A stretch of 9,950 nt of DNA from Spirochaetaceae bacterium (GCA_031257135.1 JAIRPH010000103.1:1-9950), one strand, 5' to 3'; numbered from the stretch's first letter, positions 1 to 7,638 are shown. Numbers and translations are program-made. Notes: generated by a model not told the origin, from the sequence alone.

Positions 1-117
1 GCGGCGAATGTTCTTTTGGGAGCGTTGCCGCTTGAAGACTTAGACCTCTACGTTGATCCGGTAAATCAGCGGCTTGCGGGAGTTCACGGCGATCAGCCCC
101 TCGGCGAAATCGGCTAG
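1..117 (+). CDS. Clan AA (retropepsin-like) aspartic protease, C-terminal end only
   Basis: This open frame enters from the left edge and ends at TAG 115-117, giving the last 38 residues of a protein. The stretch LLGALPLEDLDLYVDP followed by QRLAGVHGDQ matches what I know of the C-terminal end of small bacterial clan AA aspartic proteases (about 120-140 residues), where the LLG-x-x-x-LE-x-x-DL segment follows the catalytic domain's last strands. Such proteins are frequent in Treponema genomes. The catalytic Asp-Thr/Ser-Gly and the start lie outside the window, so activity cannot be judged. It converges on the ABC exporter gene: both stop codons are read from one palindromic CTAG at 114-117, leaving no room for a terminator between them. 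Identification rests on motif memory over a short stretch. Confidence 0.7.
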   Translation, partial: AANVLLGALPLEDLDLYVDPVNQRLAGVHGDQPLGEIG

Positions 118-2243
118 GCATAGGGAGGATCGGTTTTTTCGTATTGCAGTTTGTAGAGTTTTGCGTATAGGCCGTTGCGTTCGATTAAGTCCTGATGTTT
201 GCCTTGTTCGACGAGCTGACCTGCGGACAAGACCAGAATCCGGTCTGCGTGGCGTATGGTAGAAAGGCGGTGGGCTATGACGATAGAAGTGCGTTCTGCG
301 AGGACCCGCTGAATCCCCAGCTGAATAAGCCTTTCGGTTTCGGTGTCGATAGAGCTTGTGGCTTCGTCGAGAATCACGATCCGGGGATTGTGCGCGATAA
401 CCCGGGCGAAGCTGATAAGCTGACGCTGACCTGCGGAGATGTTTCCGGCTCCTTCGGAAAGCAGGGTCTGATATCCGTGGGGCAAGCCCATGATGAAGTC
501 GTGGGCGTATACCGCTTTTGCCGCGTCGGTTACGGCTTCGTCGGAGAGGGGCAGTCCGAGGCGGATATTGTCCGCCACGGTGCCGGAAAAGAGGAAGACC
601 TCCTGCAATACCGGCAATACCGAGCGGCGCAGGGACGGCAGAGGAATGTCCTGCACGGGAATTCCGTCTAGGCGGATTGTACCGGAATCGACGTCCCAGA
701 GGCGGGCGAGCGCGTTGGTAATCGTGGTTTTGCCTGCGCCGGTATAGCCTACGATGGCGGCGGTTTCTCCGGGCTTAACCGAGAAGGTCAGCCCTTTGAG
801 AATCTCTTCGCCCGGCTTATAGGAAAACCGGACATTTTGGAATTCGATATGTCCTCGAATCAGTCCTTCTACGTTGCGGGTTCCGGCGTCGGGGATTGTT
901 TCGTCGGTGTCCAGCAGTTTAAACACCCGTTCTCCGCCGGCCATGGCGGACTGGAGGAGGGTATATTTTTCCGCGATATCCATTACCGGCGCGTAAAACA
1001 TCCCGATCAGGTTGATAAAAGCAATCAGCACGCCCAGAGAGAGCGACAAGTTCAGGGCGAGATTACTGCCCACCGCGATAACAACCGCGGTGGTAACAAC
1101 AGAAAACCATTCCACCAAGGGTCTAAACGTGGCGAAGACATACATTTCTCCCAGTTTGGATTGAAGAAGCTCTTCATTCCGCAGGCTGAACTCTTGGAGG
1201 CTCTGTTTTTCCTTCATAAAGAGCTGTACTACCGGCACGCCGGAAAGCCGTTCCGACAGATATGCGTTTACTTTTGATGAAGCGGCGCGTTGGCGTCTGA
1301 ACGCGTCTCGGGCTTTTAGCCGGCTTACCGCGGCGACGGCTAAAACCGGGGGCAGGGTGAGTATCGTTACGCCCGCCAGAGGCGGAAAAAGAATGAACAG
1401 GGTGATCAACGCTCCGATCATCACCGAAAAATCTTTGAGCAAAGCCGTCAAAACCGACGTGAAAAACTCGTTGATAGTTTCCACATCGCCGGTGAGACGA
1501 GTTACGATGCGCCCCACCGGATGACGGGAAAGAAACGCCGTAGACTGAGCCGCGGTTTTCTTAAACAGCTCGATCCGAATATCTTTCATAACCCGCTGTC
1601 CGATAAGCGTAGCAGTCCAGGTCTGGATGAAGGTAAACCCGAAAACAACCGCTAACATGACCAGAAGAATCGCCCCGGCTCCTTTGATGAACCGGATGTC
1701 CGTCGCCCGGATTGCGGCGATGTCCCGTACCGGAAGGGACTTGAGGTCTTCGCCGCGGATTGCTCCGTTTTCTCCGTCGGCGAGGAACATATCTCTATGC
1801 CGGGCTATGACTTCCGATGAGGCGTCGCCTGCTTGATAAGCGAACGCGTACCAGTTTTCAGCCGAGAGGATGCCTTTCCGCCGGAGTTCCGTTTCAGCCT
1901 GTCCGGGCAGTTTCATGTCCTGATTCTGCCGGATAAACCGTTTTTTTTCTATAAGCATACCCCGATCTAAGGACATGAGCGCATCCCGGGTATTCGGGGC
2001 AAGCTCTGACCATTCCCGTTCCAGCGCGTCGGTCTGAATCGTCAGGAACCGAGCGAGGACCGCGCCGTCAATGACCCTCTGCTGAATCACCGGAATCGCC
2101 AGTTCCCCCAGCGTGGAAACGGACAAGGCTAAAACCGTGAAAAACGCCAAAAGCCGATAGGGTTTTACATACGAAAAAATCCGGCGGACAATCTCTCGGT
2201 CATAGCCTTTGACGATTTCTTCGGTTTCAAAGTAGTCAGCCAT
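114..2243 (-). CDS. ABC exporter subunit with catalytic ATPase site (BmrD/YheH-like), fused TMD-NBD
   Basis: This 709-residue half-transporter has an N-terminal six-helix membrane domain (about residues 30-435) and a C-terminal ATPase domain (about 465-700). Visible motifs are Walker A GYTGAGKTT (499-507), Q-loop Gln547, altered signature ISAGQ (602-606), Walker B IVILD with catalytic Glu627, and H-loop His658. Residues about 65-186, between TM1 and TM2, form a hydrophilic insertion that the type IV exporter fold places outside the membrane. This explains the length above the usual 580-600 and resembles the extracellular domain of Bacillus BmrD. The start is 5 bases after the stop of the partner subunit, with AGGAG inside the end of that gene, so translation is probably coupled. 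The pair should form a heterodimer in the inner membrane exporting lipids, peptides or drugs; the substrate cannot be read from sequence. It ends in CTAG shared with the convergent protease gene. Confidence 0.93.
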   Translation of the reverse strand: MADYFETEEIVKGYDREIVRRIFSYVKPYRLLAFFTVLALSVSTLGELAIPVIQQRVIDGAVLARFLTIQTDALEREWSELAPNTRDALMSLDRGMLIEKKRFIRQNQDMKLPGQAETELRRKGILSAENWYAFAYQAGDASSEVIARHRDMFLADGENGAIRGEDLKSLPVRDIAAIRATDIRFIKGAGAILLVMLAVVFGFTFIQTWTATLIGQRVMKDIRIELFKKTAAQSTAFLSRHPVGRIVTRLTGDVETINEFFTSVLTALLKDFSVMIGALITLFILFPPLAGVTILTLPPVLAVAAVSRLKARDAFRRQRAASSKVNAYLSERLSGVPVVQLFMKEKQSLQEFSLRNEELLQSKLGEMYVFATFRPLVEWFSVVTTAVVIAVGSNLALNLSLSLGVLIAFINLIGMFYAPVMDIAEKYTLLQSAMAGGERVFKLLDTDETIPDAGTRNVEGLIRGHIEFQNVRFSYKPGEEILKGLTFSVKPGETAAIVGYTGAGKTTITNALARLWDVDSGTIRLDGIPVQDIPLPSLRRSVLPVLQEVFLFSGTVADNIRLGLPLSDEAVTDAAKAVYAHDFIMGLPHGYQTLLSEGAGNISAGQRQLISFARVIAHNPRIVILDEATSSIDTETERLIQLGIQRVLAERTSIVIAHRLSTIRHADRILVLSAGQLVEQGKHQDLIERNGLYAKLYKLQYEKTDPPYA

Positions 2244-2248
2244 TATTG

Positions 2249-4261
2249 TTAGGACTCCTCTCCGGGCTGATCGAGCTGTTGAAGCGCGGCGGTTTTTGCG
2301 TAGAAGCCGCCTTGAACCGCTAAATCCGCGGGACTGCCGTATTCGGTAATCCGTCCCTTATCCAGAACCGCCACATAATCCGCGTTTTTTAACGTCGAAA
2401 CCCGGTGGGAAATGATAATCGTCGTCTTGCCCTGCCGTTCTTTCAGCAAAGCCGTTAAAATACGCTTTTCCGTTTCCGCGTCCACCGCGGAAAGCGCGTC
2501 GTCAAGGATAAGAATTTCCGGCTCGCCGATAATCGCTCTGGAAATAGCCACCCGCTGTTTCTGCCCTCCAGAAAGCGTAAGCCCCCGCTCGCCAATAACC
2601 GTGTCCCAGCCGCCGCTAAAGGTTTTTAAATCCCTTGTAATCGAAGAAATCTCAGCCGCCTTAGCAAGCCGCGCCGTCTGAGATATTTTCTGCGCCGTCT
2701 GAGATATTTCCTGCGCGGCGGAAAGTATCTCCTGCGCGTTAGAAGATGCTTCATGCGCGGCGGAAGATATTTTCTGCGCGTCAGAAGACATTTTCTGCGC
2801 GTCAGAAGATGCTTCGTGCGCGTCAGAAAAAGTTTCATGCGCCTTAGAAAAAGTTTCATGCGCCTTAGAAAAAAATTCGTGCGCCTTAGAAAAAAAATTG
2901 TGCGTCTTAGAAAAAAAATTGTGCGTCTCGGAGTATTGTAGTCCGTAGCGGATATTGTTTTTGACGCTGTCAGAAAAGAGATAGCTGTCTTGCGGCGCGA
3001 CGCCGAAACAGCCCCGGAGAGCTTGCAAATCCCAGCGTTCTACCGCAAGCCCCTTAACGAAAACCGTATCCGCCGGCGGATCAATCATACGGGTCAAGGC
3101 TTTGATGAGCGTCGTTTTTCCGGAACCGGTACGTCCCAGAATACCTAGCAAAACGCCGCGTCCTATTGCGAGGGTAATATCCTCCAACACGGGCGTTCCC
3201 GCAGGATAAGCGAAACTCATGCGGCGGATTTCTATTGCCGGTTCCGTTGGCGTATCCGCGGGTATTTCCGGCGTTTCAGGCGACGCGATAGCCGGCTGAA
3301 CCTTCAACGCCTCGTTCACCCGCCCGAGACTCACCGCGCCCCGCTGAATCATGTTCACCACAAAGCCCGCGCCCATGAGGGGCCAAATCAGCATTTGCAG
3401 ATACCGAAAGAGCGCGACCAAATCTCCCGGGCTGATAAAGCCCTCGACAACCCGGATTCCGCCGATCAGCAGGACAATAAGCGACGTCAGCCCCGAAAGA
3501 AGCGTAATAAACGGGAAAAAAACCCCGTAGAGCTTGACCAACGCCATGTTCGCGTCCCGATAGTCGTCGTTCGCGTCCGCGAATTTCTTAATGAACCACC
3601 ATTCTTTAACGAAAGACTTAACCACGCGGATTCCCATGAAGGTTTCCTGCACCGTATCGCTCATGGCGGAATAGGTTTCCTGCGCTTTGTGGAACTTTTT
3701 CCCCACCGCGCTTCCGAAAAACAGGATAATCAGCGTAATCAAGGGCAGAGGTATCACCGCCAAAGCCGCGGTTTCAGGGTCTTGCAGGAAAATAATCGCC
3801 AGAATCGACACAGCCATCACCGTTCCGTCAATGAGAGCCACCAATCCCATGCCGATAGATTCCCGCACCGCGTTCAGATCATTGGTAGCCCTCGCCATAA
3901 GATCGCCGATTTTGTTCTTCTGATAAAAATCATAGGAAAGCGTCAGCAGATGCTCAAACAGGCGTTCCCGCATTTCCGTTTCAATCCGCCGGGACGCGCC
4001 GTGTATAAAATACCGCCACAAAAACCGCCCCAGCGAAATCACCGCCATCACCGCAACCATGCCTCCCGCGGGAATGAGAACTTCTTCCCACCGGAAATCC
4101 CCGGAAGCAATGAGGTCTACCGCCTGACGCATAAACTGGGGAATCACCATCTGCGCGACGTCCACGGTAATAAGGCAGATAAACCCCCATACATACCGGG
4201 TACGATACCGCGCCAAATAGGGAAACAAGGTTTTAAATTCCCGAAAGGATGCCTTCCCCAT
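2249..4261 (-). CDS. ABC exporter subunit with degenerate ATPase site (BmrC/YheI-like) carrying an 84-residue heptad-repeat insertion
   Basis: This 670-residue half-transporter has a membrane domain at about residues 15-310 and an ATPase domain at about 342-665. Motifs are Walker A GRTGSGKTT (376-384), Q-loop Gln424, canonical LSGGQ (563-567), Walker B ILILD (583-587) followed by Asp588 where a catalytic Glu is expected, and H-loop His619. Asp588 marks the non-hydrolysing subunit of a heterodimer, and its intact LSGGQ completes the partner's active site. Residues 447-530 are twelve heptads such as HEFFSKA and QKISSAA, inserted after the IRYG segment where relatives have a short loop and helix. 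Normal sequence resumes at RLAKAAEIS. The frame is open throughout, so the protein is probably made. The start lies 13 bases after the previous gene, with an A-rich leader and no clear Shine-Dalgarno, which suggests coupled translation. Confidence 0.93.
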   Translation of the reverse strand: MGKASFREFKTLFPYLARYRTRYVWGFICLITVDVAQMVIPQFMRQAVDLIASGDFRWEEVLIPAGGMVAVMAVISLGRFLWRYFIHGASRRIETEMRERLFEHLLTLSYDFYQKNKIGDLMARATNDLNAVRESIGMGLVALIDGTVMAVSILAIIFLQDPETAALAVIPLPLITLIILFFGSAVGKKFHKAQETYSAMSDTVQETFMGIRVVKSFVKEWWFIKKFADANDDYRDANMALVKLYGVFFPFITLLSGLTSLIVLLIGGIRVVEGFISPGDLVALFRYLQMLIWPLMGAGFVVNMIQRGAVSLGRVNEALKVQPAIASPETPEIPADTPTEPAIEIRRMSFAYPAGTPVLEDITLAIGRGVLLGILGRTGSGKTTLIKALTRMIDPPADTVFVKGLAVERWDLQALRGCFGVAPQDSYLFSDSVKNNIRYGLQYSETHNFFSKTHNFFSKAHEFFSKAHETFSKAHETFSDAHEASSDAQKMSSDAQKISSAAHEASSNAQEILSAAQEISQTAQKISQTARLAKAAEISSITRDLKTFSGGWDTVIGERGLTLSGGQKQRVAISRAIIGEPEILILDDALSAVDAETEKRILTALLKERQGKTTIIISHRVSTLKNADYVAVLDKGRITEYGSPADLAVQGGFYAKTAALQQLDQPGEES
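2671..2922 (-). repeat. Tandem array of twelve 21-bp units inside the ABC exporter ATPase domain
   Basis: On the plus strand the units start with GCGC or GCGT at 2671, 2692, 2713, 2734, 2755, 2776, 2797, 2818, 2839, 2860, 2881 and 2902, each exactly 21 bases, so the frame is kept. A further degenerate half-unit follows at about 2923-2933. Each unit encodes a heptad of the form (H/Q)(E/K/N)x(F/S)(S/Q)x(A/T). Neighbouring units resemble each other most: the first two differ by one base, units 8-9 by three, and units 10-12 share A7-A8 tracts, the pattern expected from local duplication. Conserved Ala at position 7 and a variable, mostly hydrophobic residue (F, I, A, M, T) at position 3 give 3-4 spacing, compatible with a helical or coiled-coil extension. 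There are no spacers, so this is not a CRISPR array. Confidence 0.95.
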
Positions 4262-4274
4262 AATACGGTTTTTT

Positions 4275-5090
4275 TTAGGAAGCCATATCGGCGTTTTTCT
4301 CTTCCTGCTTTTTATTCATATCGCCCTGCATCTTGGCTTCCCAGACGTCTACCTTTTTCTTAATAGTCTCGGCTTCGCCGCTTTCCCCCAAAATGATATG
4401 AATCCGGCGGAGCGCGTTCATAAAATTGATGCTCGCTTGAAAATCGTTGACGTGATTGGTAGCCTGCTCGTACCGTTCCCGATAACGCTCGGAAGCGTCG
4501 TTGAGAAGCTGTTTGAGGAGCCGCAAATGATATGCCGTTGACTCGTAGACCGGAGAACGAGGATCGAGGTTAGCGTTGATGCTAGTCAGATCAAGGATGT
4601 TCTTCGCTATTGCCGCGAAACGCCCTTCAACTTCGACGAAGGTCCACTTCCATTTGGAATTATCTCGGTAGGAATTCTTAAAAAGCCGGATGGCAAGCCC
4701 TATTTTCCGCATAAGCTTGTACCGCCGGTTGCCGTCGATAGGCTCAAGCGCGGCGACTTTTTCCGCATAATCTGAAAAAGGCACGTCAACATAGCCGGTT
4801 ACGAGGTCTTCCAGATACCCGAAGCCTCGGCTGAGGCTCTTCCGGGCTTCTCCAAGAGCCTCTTCGTTGTTTATCTTCAGTATCGCCAAAGAAATGCTGT
4901 TTAGAAGAATATGATATGAAGTCAGGTTGAACACCCCTTCCGCCAGAGCGAAGCGTTTTGCCGCGTTGTCCTGCTGTTGCAATTCCTCCAGCGTCTGAGC
5001 TTCCCGCTTGGAGAGTTTAGCAATCTCCGATTTATACGCCTGAATCTTTTCTTCGTACTGAAGCCGATCTCCCTCAAGAGTTTTCGCCAT
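4275..5090 (-). CDS. Conserved spirochaete hypothetical protein, all-helical, with N-terminal coiled coil
   Basis: This 271-residue protein has no function I recognise. Residues 1-45 are charged and Gln/Glu-rich and read as a coiled coil. Residues 50-240 look like a bundle of amphipathic helices, and the last 25 are a Lys/Glu/Gln-rich, probably disordered tail. It shows no signal peptide, lipobox or membrane segment, so it is probably cytoplasmic, and no catalytic motif was seen. The start is supported by GGAG at 5098-5101, 7 bases upstream of ATG, and lies 33 bases after recN. From memory, T. pallidum has a hypothetical gene in the same place after recN (TP0443), which suggests a conserved spirochaete protein. 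A structural or scaffold role would be a guess. That it is a real gene is well supported by length, ribosome binding site and operon position. Confidence 0.85.
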   Translation of the reverse strand: MAKTLEGDRLQYEEKIQAYKSEIAKLSKREAQTLEELQQQDNAAKRFALAEGVFNLTSYHILLNSISLAILKINNEEALGEARKSLSRGFGYLEDLVTGYVDVPFSDYAEKVAALEPIDGNRRYKLMRKIGLAIRLFKNSYRDNSKWKWTFVEVEGRFAAIAKNILDLTSINANLDPRSPVYESTAYHLRLLKQLLNDASERYRERYEQATNHVNDFQASINFMNALRRIHIILGESGEAETIKKKVDVWEAKMQGDMNKKQEEKNADMAS

Positions 5091-5097
5091 GCCTTTA

Positions 5098-5101
5098 CTC
5101 C
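5098..5101 (-). promoter_or_regulatory. Ribosome binding site of the 271-residue hypothetical gene
   Basis: GGAG on the minus strand lies 7 bases before the ATG at 5088-5090, within the 33-base gap after recN. It supports the chosen start and independent initiation. Confidence 0.7.
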
Positions 5102-5123
5102 ATCCTATATTTTTCTATATGCT

Positions 5124-6794
5124 TCATAGTCCAGCATATTTGGTCAACAATGCATCCGCATGAGCTAACGCCGCCGCGCCGGCATCCCCGGAAAGCATTC
5201 GGGCAATTTCCCGCCGGCGATCATCTCCCTGTACTGCCGAAATGCCGGTTATGGTTCGTCCGGCTTCGCTCCTTTTTTCCGCTTTTATATGATTATCGGC
5301 ACGAACCGCAATGCTCGCAAGATGGGTAACGCAAAAAATCTGCTTAAGTTTCCCTATTTCGGCAAGATATTTTCCCACGGTCACCGCGACTTCGCCGCCT
5401 ATGCCGGCATCTATCTCGTCGAAAATCAGGGTTTCCAACGCGTCCGCATCAGACAGCACGGTCTTCACCGCAAGCATAACCCGGGAAAGCTCCCCGCCGG
5501 AAGCAACCCGGGAAAGCTCCTTCAGAGGCTCCCCGGCATTGGCGGAAATAAGAAACTCCACATCCTCCGCTCCCCAAGGAGTATGCCCCTTTTGAGGAAT
5601 CACCGCTACCGCAAACCGCGCCGGAGGCATACCCAAATGAGGCAATAGCCCAGTTATCCGGGTACTCAACAGACCCGCCGCGGCAGTCCGTTTCGCGGTA
5701 AGGTCTCGGGCTTTCAGCGCAAGCTCCTTTTCACACGCGTTAATCTCAGCTTTGAGCTTTTCCCGGTTTTCTTCGGTCCCGGAAAGAGCCTCTATTTCCG
5801 CTTCCGCCTCGGCTTTATACCTAAGCACCGCATCTTCGTCGGGTCCATACTTCTTTTTCAGACGGTACAACGCGGCAAGCCGTTCTTCCACGGTCTCAAG
5901 CCGTTGCGGATCGTACTTCAAATCGTCCCGGTAGGCTCGGAATTCTTCGGCTGTATCTTCGATTTCGTAGTAGAGATTCTCCGCCCGTTTCGCAAGGGTC
6001 CCAAGAGTCCCGTCGATGACTGCCGCGCCCTCCAAAAAAGCCCGGACTTTCCTGACCAGAGAAAGCGCGGACGGCTCATGGTCAAACAACGCGCTTCCCG
6101 CGGCGTTCACCTGAGCGGACAATTTCTCAAAATCCCCGAGGCGTTGAGCTTCGGTTTCTAAGGCTTCGGTTTCCCCGCGTTTCGGCGCGGCTCCGGCGAT
6201 CTCTTCTACCGCGTACTGCAATAATTCGAGCCGGGCGTTCCGCTCTTTGGCGGAAGTCAGCGAGTCTCCAAGGTTTTTTTTCTTGTCTTCAAGAGCAAGA
6301 TACCGCCGGTTGAATTCCTGAGCCTCCGCCTCTAAACCCGCGAACCGATCCAGATATTTCCGATGCGCCTCTTTCTTGAGCAGAGATTCATGGCTGTGCT
6401 GACCATGCAGATCAAAGAGCAGACTCATAAATTCCGTCAAGTCCCGCCGGGTTACCGGTATATGCTGAATGTACATCGATCCCCGCCCGGAAACCCGCAG
6501 AGTCCGCCTGACGATAAGCCGCCCCTCTTCCGGCGCAATGTCCCGCTCGGCAAGCCAAGCAAGCGCGTCCTGATTTTTCGCGGATACCGATACCACCGCG
6601 GATACCTGCGCTTCTTCCGCGCCGGTCCGAATCACCTCCGCCCCCGCCTTCGCGCCCAGCAGAAAACTCAAAGACCCCACGATTATAGACTTTCCCGCGC
6701 CGGTCTCTCCGGTCAACACAGAAAAGCCCTTCTGAAAGGCTATGGAAAAACCCTCGACCAGCGCGTAATTCCGAATGGTAAGCTCTTCAAGCAT
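5124..6794 (-). CDS. recN: DNA repair protein RecN
   Basis: RecN is an SMC-like ATPase acting on DNA double-strand breaks with the RecA pathway. The 556-residue product starts MLEELTIRNYALVEGF, the typical RecN N-terminus. Walker A GETGAGKS is at 29-36 and DLHGQHSHESLL at about 128-139. Long coiled-coil arms (about 150-370) follow, then signature VASGGELSR (430-438), Walker B TLIFDEIDAGIGG (about 455-467) and VTHLASIA (489-496). Length is normal for the family (about 550). An in-frame ATG exists 81 bases upstream, but the ATG at 6792-6794 is preferred because it follows AGGAGG by 5 bases and gives the canonical N-terminus. The start overlaps the end of nadK by 8 bases, so translation is probably coupled. 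All key residues appear intact. Confidence 0.96.
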   Translation of the reverse strand: MLEELTIRNYALVEGFSIAFQKGFSVLTGETGAGKSIIVGSLSFLLGAKAGAEVIRTGAEEAQVSAVVSVSAKNQDALAWLAERDIAPEEGRLIVRRTLRVSGRGSMYIQHIPVTRRDLTEFMSLLFDLHGQHSHESLLKKEAHRKYLDRFAGLEAEAQEFNRRYLALEDKKKNLGDSLTSAKERNARLELLQYAVEEIAGAAPKRGETEALETEAQRLGDFEKLSAQVNAAGSALFDHEPSALSLVRKVRAFLEGAAVIDGTLGTLAKRAENLYYEIEDTAEEFRAYRDDLKYDPQRLETVEERLAALYRLKKKYGPDEDAVLRYKAEAEAEIEALSGTEENREKLKAEINACEKELALKARDLTAKRTAAAGLLSTRITGLLPHLGMPPARFAVAVIPQKGHTPWGAEDVEFLISANAGEPLKELSRVASGGELSRVMLAVKTVLSDADALETLIFDEIDAGIGGEVAVTVGKYLAEIGKLKQIFCVTHLASIAVRADNHIKAEKRSEAGRTITGISAVQGDDRRREIARMLSGDAGAAALAHADALLTKYAGL

Positions 6795-7638
6795 CAGGAC
6801 CTCCTGACCAAGAGAGTTTCGTACGAAGCGCCCGGTAGAATACGTTTCGGTCCGAAGCGATAAGCCGAGCGTCAAAAGGCGCCCGCTTAATGTACACCCG
6901 ATCCCGAGGCTCCAACGGCTCCGTCACCTGTCCGTCTAAGGTCAGGAGTACGCCGCTCCGCTGTTCCGGCTCTACTTCAACCTCGAGAACCTCTTGAACC
7001 GGCACCACAATCGGACGATTAGACAGCGTAAAAGGACAAATCGGATTGATAATAAAGGCTTCCATTTCAGGATCAAGAATGGGTCCGCCTGCGGATACAG
7101 AGTAGGCGGTAGAACCCGTAGGCGTAGCCACGATAAGTCCGTCAGACCGGTATTTGCCGAGGCGCATATTCTCGCTTTCCACATGAAGCCGGATAATTTT
7201 CGCTATCCCAGACGCCGAAATAACCGCGTCATTTAAACAATAGTGATTAGCCGCGGTTCTGCCGTCTCGTTCCACGGTTATCTCCAGCATGAGCCGCCGG
7301 GAAATTCCGATAGAGCCTTCGATCCAGTAGTTAAACGCCAAAGCCCACTCGTCCGGCGGAACCGAAGCGATAAACCCAAGGGTCCCCAGATTTACCGGCA
7401 GTATCGGCACGCCCAGAGGAGCCATAGAACGAGCCGCATAGAGTACCGTGCCGTCTCCGCCGAGACTGAAGGCTATATCGAAGGGTCCTTGTGCATAAAA
7501 ATCGAGACTGCGGGTAAAGTCACAGGAAAACGTCTCAATCTGTTTGCGCTTCAAGGATTTCCCAATCTCTTCAGCTAAAATCTGAGCGTTGACTTTATGC
7601 AGATTAATAAAGAGCAAAGCCCTTTGTAGGTCAGCCAT
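6787..7638 (-). CDS. nadK: NAD kinase
   Basis: NAD kinase phosphorylates NAD to NADP in the cytoplasm and sets the NADP(H) supply. The 283-residue product has the catalytic and nucleotide-binding GGDGT (60-64), LGTLGF (84-89), NDAV (136-139), the long conserved TPTGSTAYSVSAGGP (172-186) and LDGQ (234-237), in the standard order and spacing. Length is normal for bacterial NadK. The start lies 15 bases after the DegT-like gene; only a weak GGA precedes an A8 tract before the ATG, so initiation may rely on coupling or on the A-rich leader. The end overlaps recN by 8 bases. The nadK-recN pairing also occurs in other bacteria, so it fits a general arrangement. Nothing appears missing. Confidence 0.97.
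   Translation of the reverse strand: MADLQRALLFINLHKVNAQILAEEIGKSLKRKQIETFSCDFTRSLDFYAQGPFDIAFSLGGDGTVLYAARSMAPLGVPILPVNLGTLGFIASVPPDEWALAFNYWIEGSIGISRRLMLEITVERDGRTAANHYCLNDAVISASGIAKIIRLHVESENMRLGKYRSDGLIVATPTGSTAYSVSAGGPILDPEMEAFIINPICPFTLSNRPIVVPVQEVLEVEVEPEQRSGVLLTLDGQVTEPLEPRDRVYIKRAPFDARLIASDRNVFYRALRTKLSWSGGPDA
6800..6805 (-). promoter_or_regulatory. Ribosome binding site that fixes the recN start
   Basis: A full AGGAGG on the minus strand sits inside the end of nadK, 5 bases before the recN ATG at 6792-6794. It favours this start over the upstream in-frame ATG at 6873-6875, which would add 27 residues unlike any RecN N-terminus I know. Confidence 0.85.

Noticed and set aside
2671..2922. 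Regular repeats resembling a CRISPR array
   Set aside because: Units are contiguous 21-mers with no spacers, lie inside an open coding frame, and have no cas genes nearby.
2626..2941. Arg/Lys-rich open frames on both strands across the repeat array
   Set aside because: They exist because a 21-bp repeat without stops is open in several frames; the exporter frame has intact motifs on both sides, and the others have no start signals or known domains.
3395..4363. Plus-strand open frame of 322 residues opposite the exporter gene
   Set aside because: Its His/Arg/Pro/Gln-rich composition is typical of the antisense of a membrane protein gene, and no motif or start signal supports it.
6795..6875. 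Longer RecN with a 27-residue N-terminal extension
   Set aside because: The extension overlaps nadK, lacks a good ribosome binding site and does not resemble RecN; the ATG at 6792-6794 has AGGAGG 5 bases upstream.
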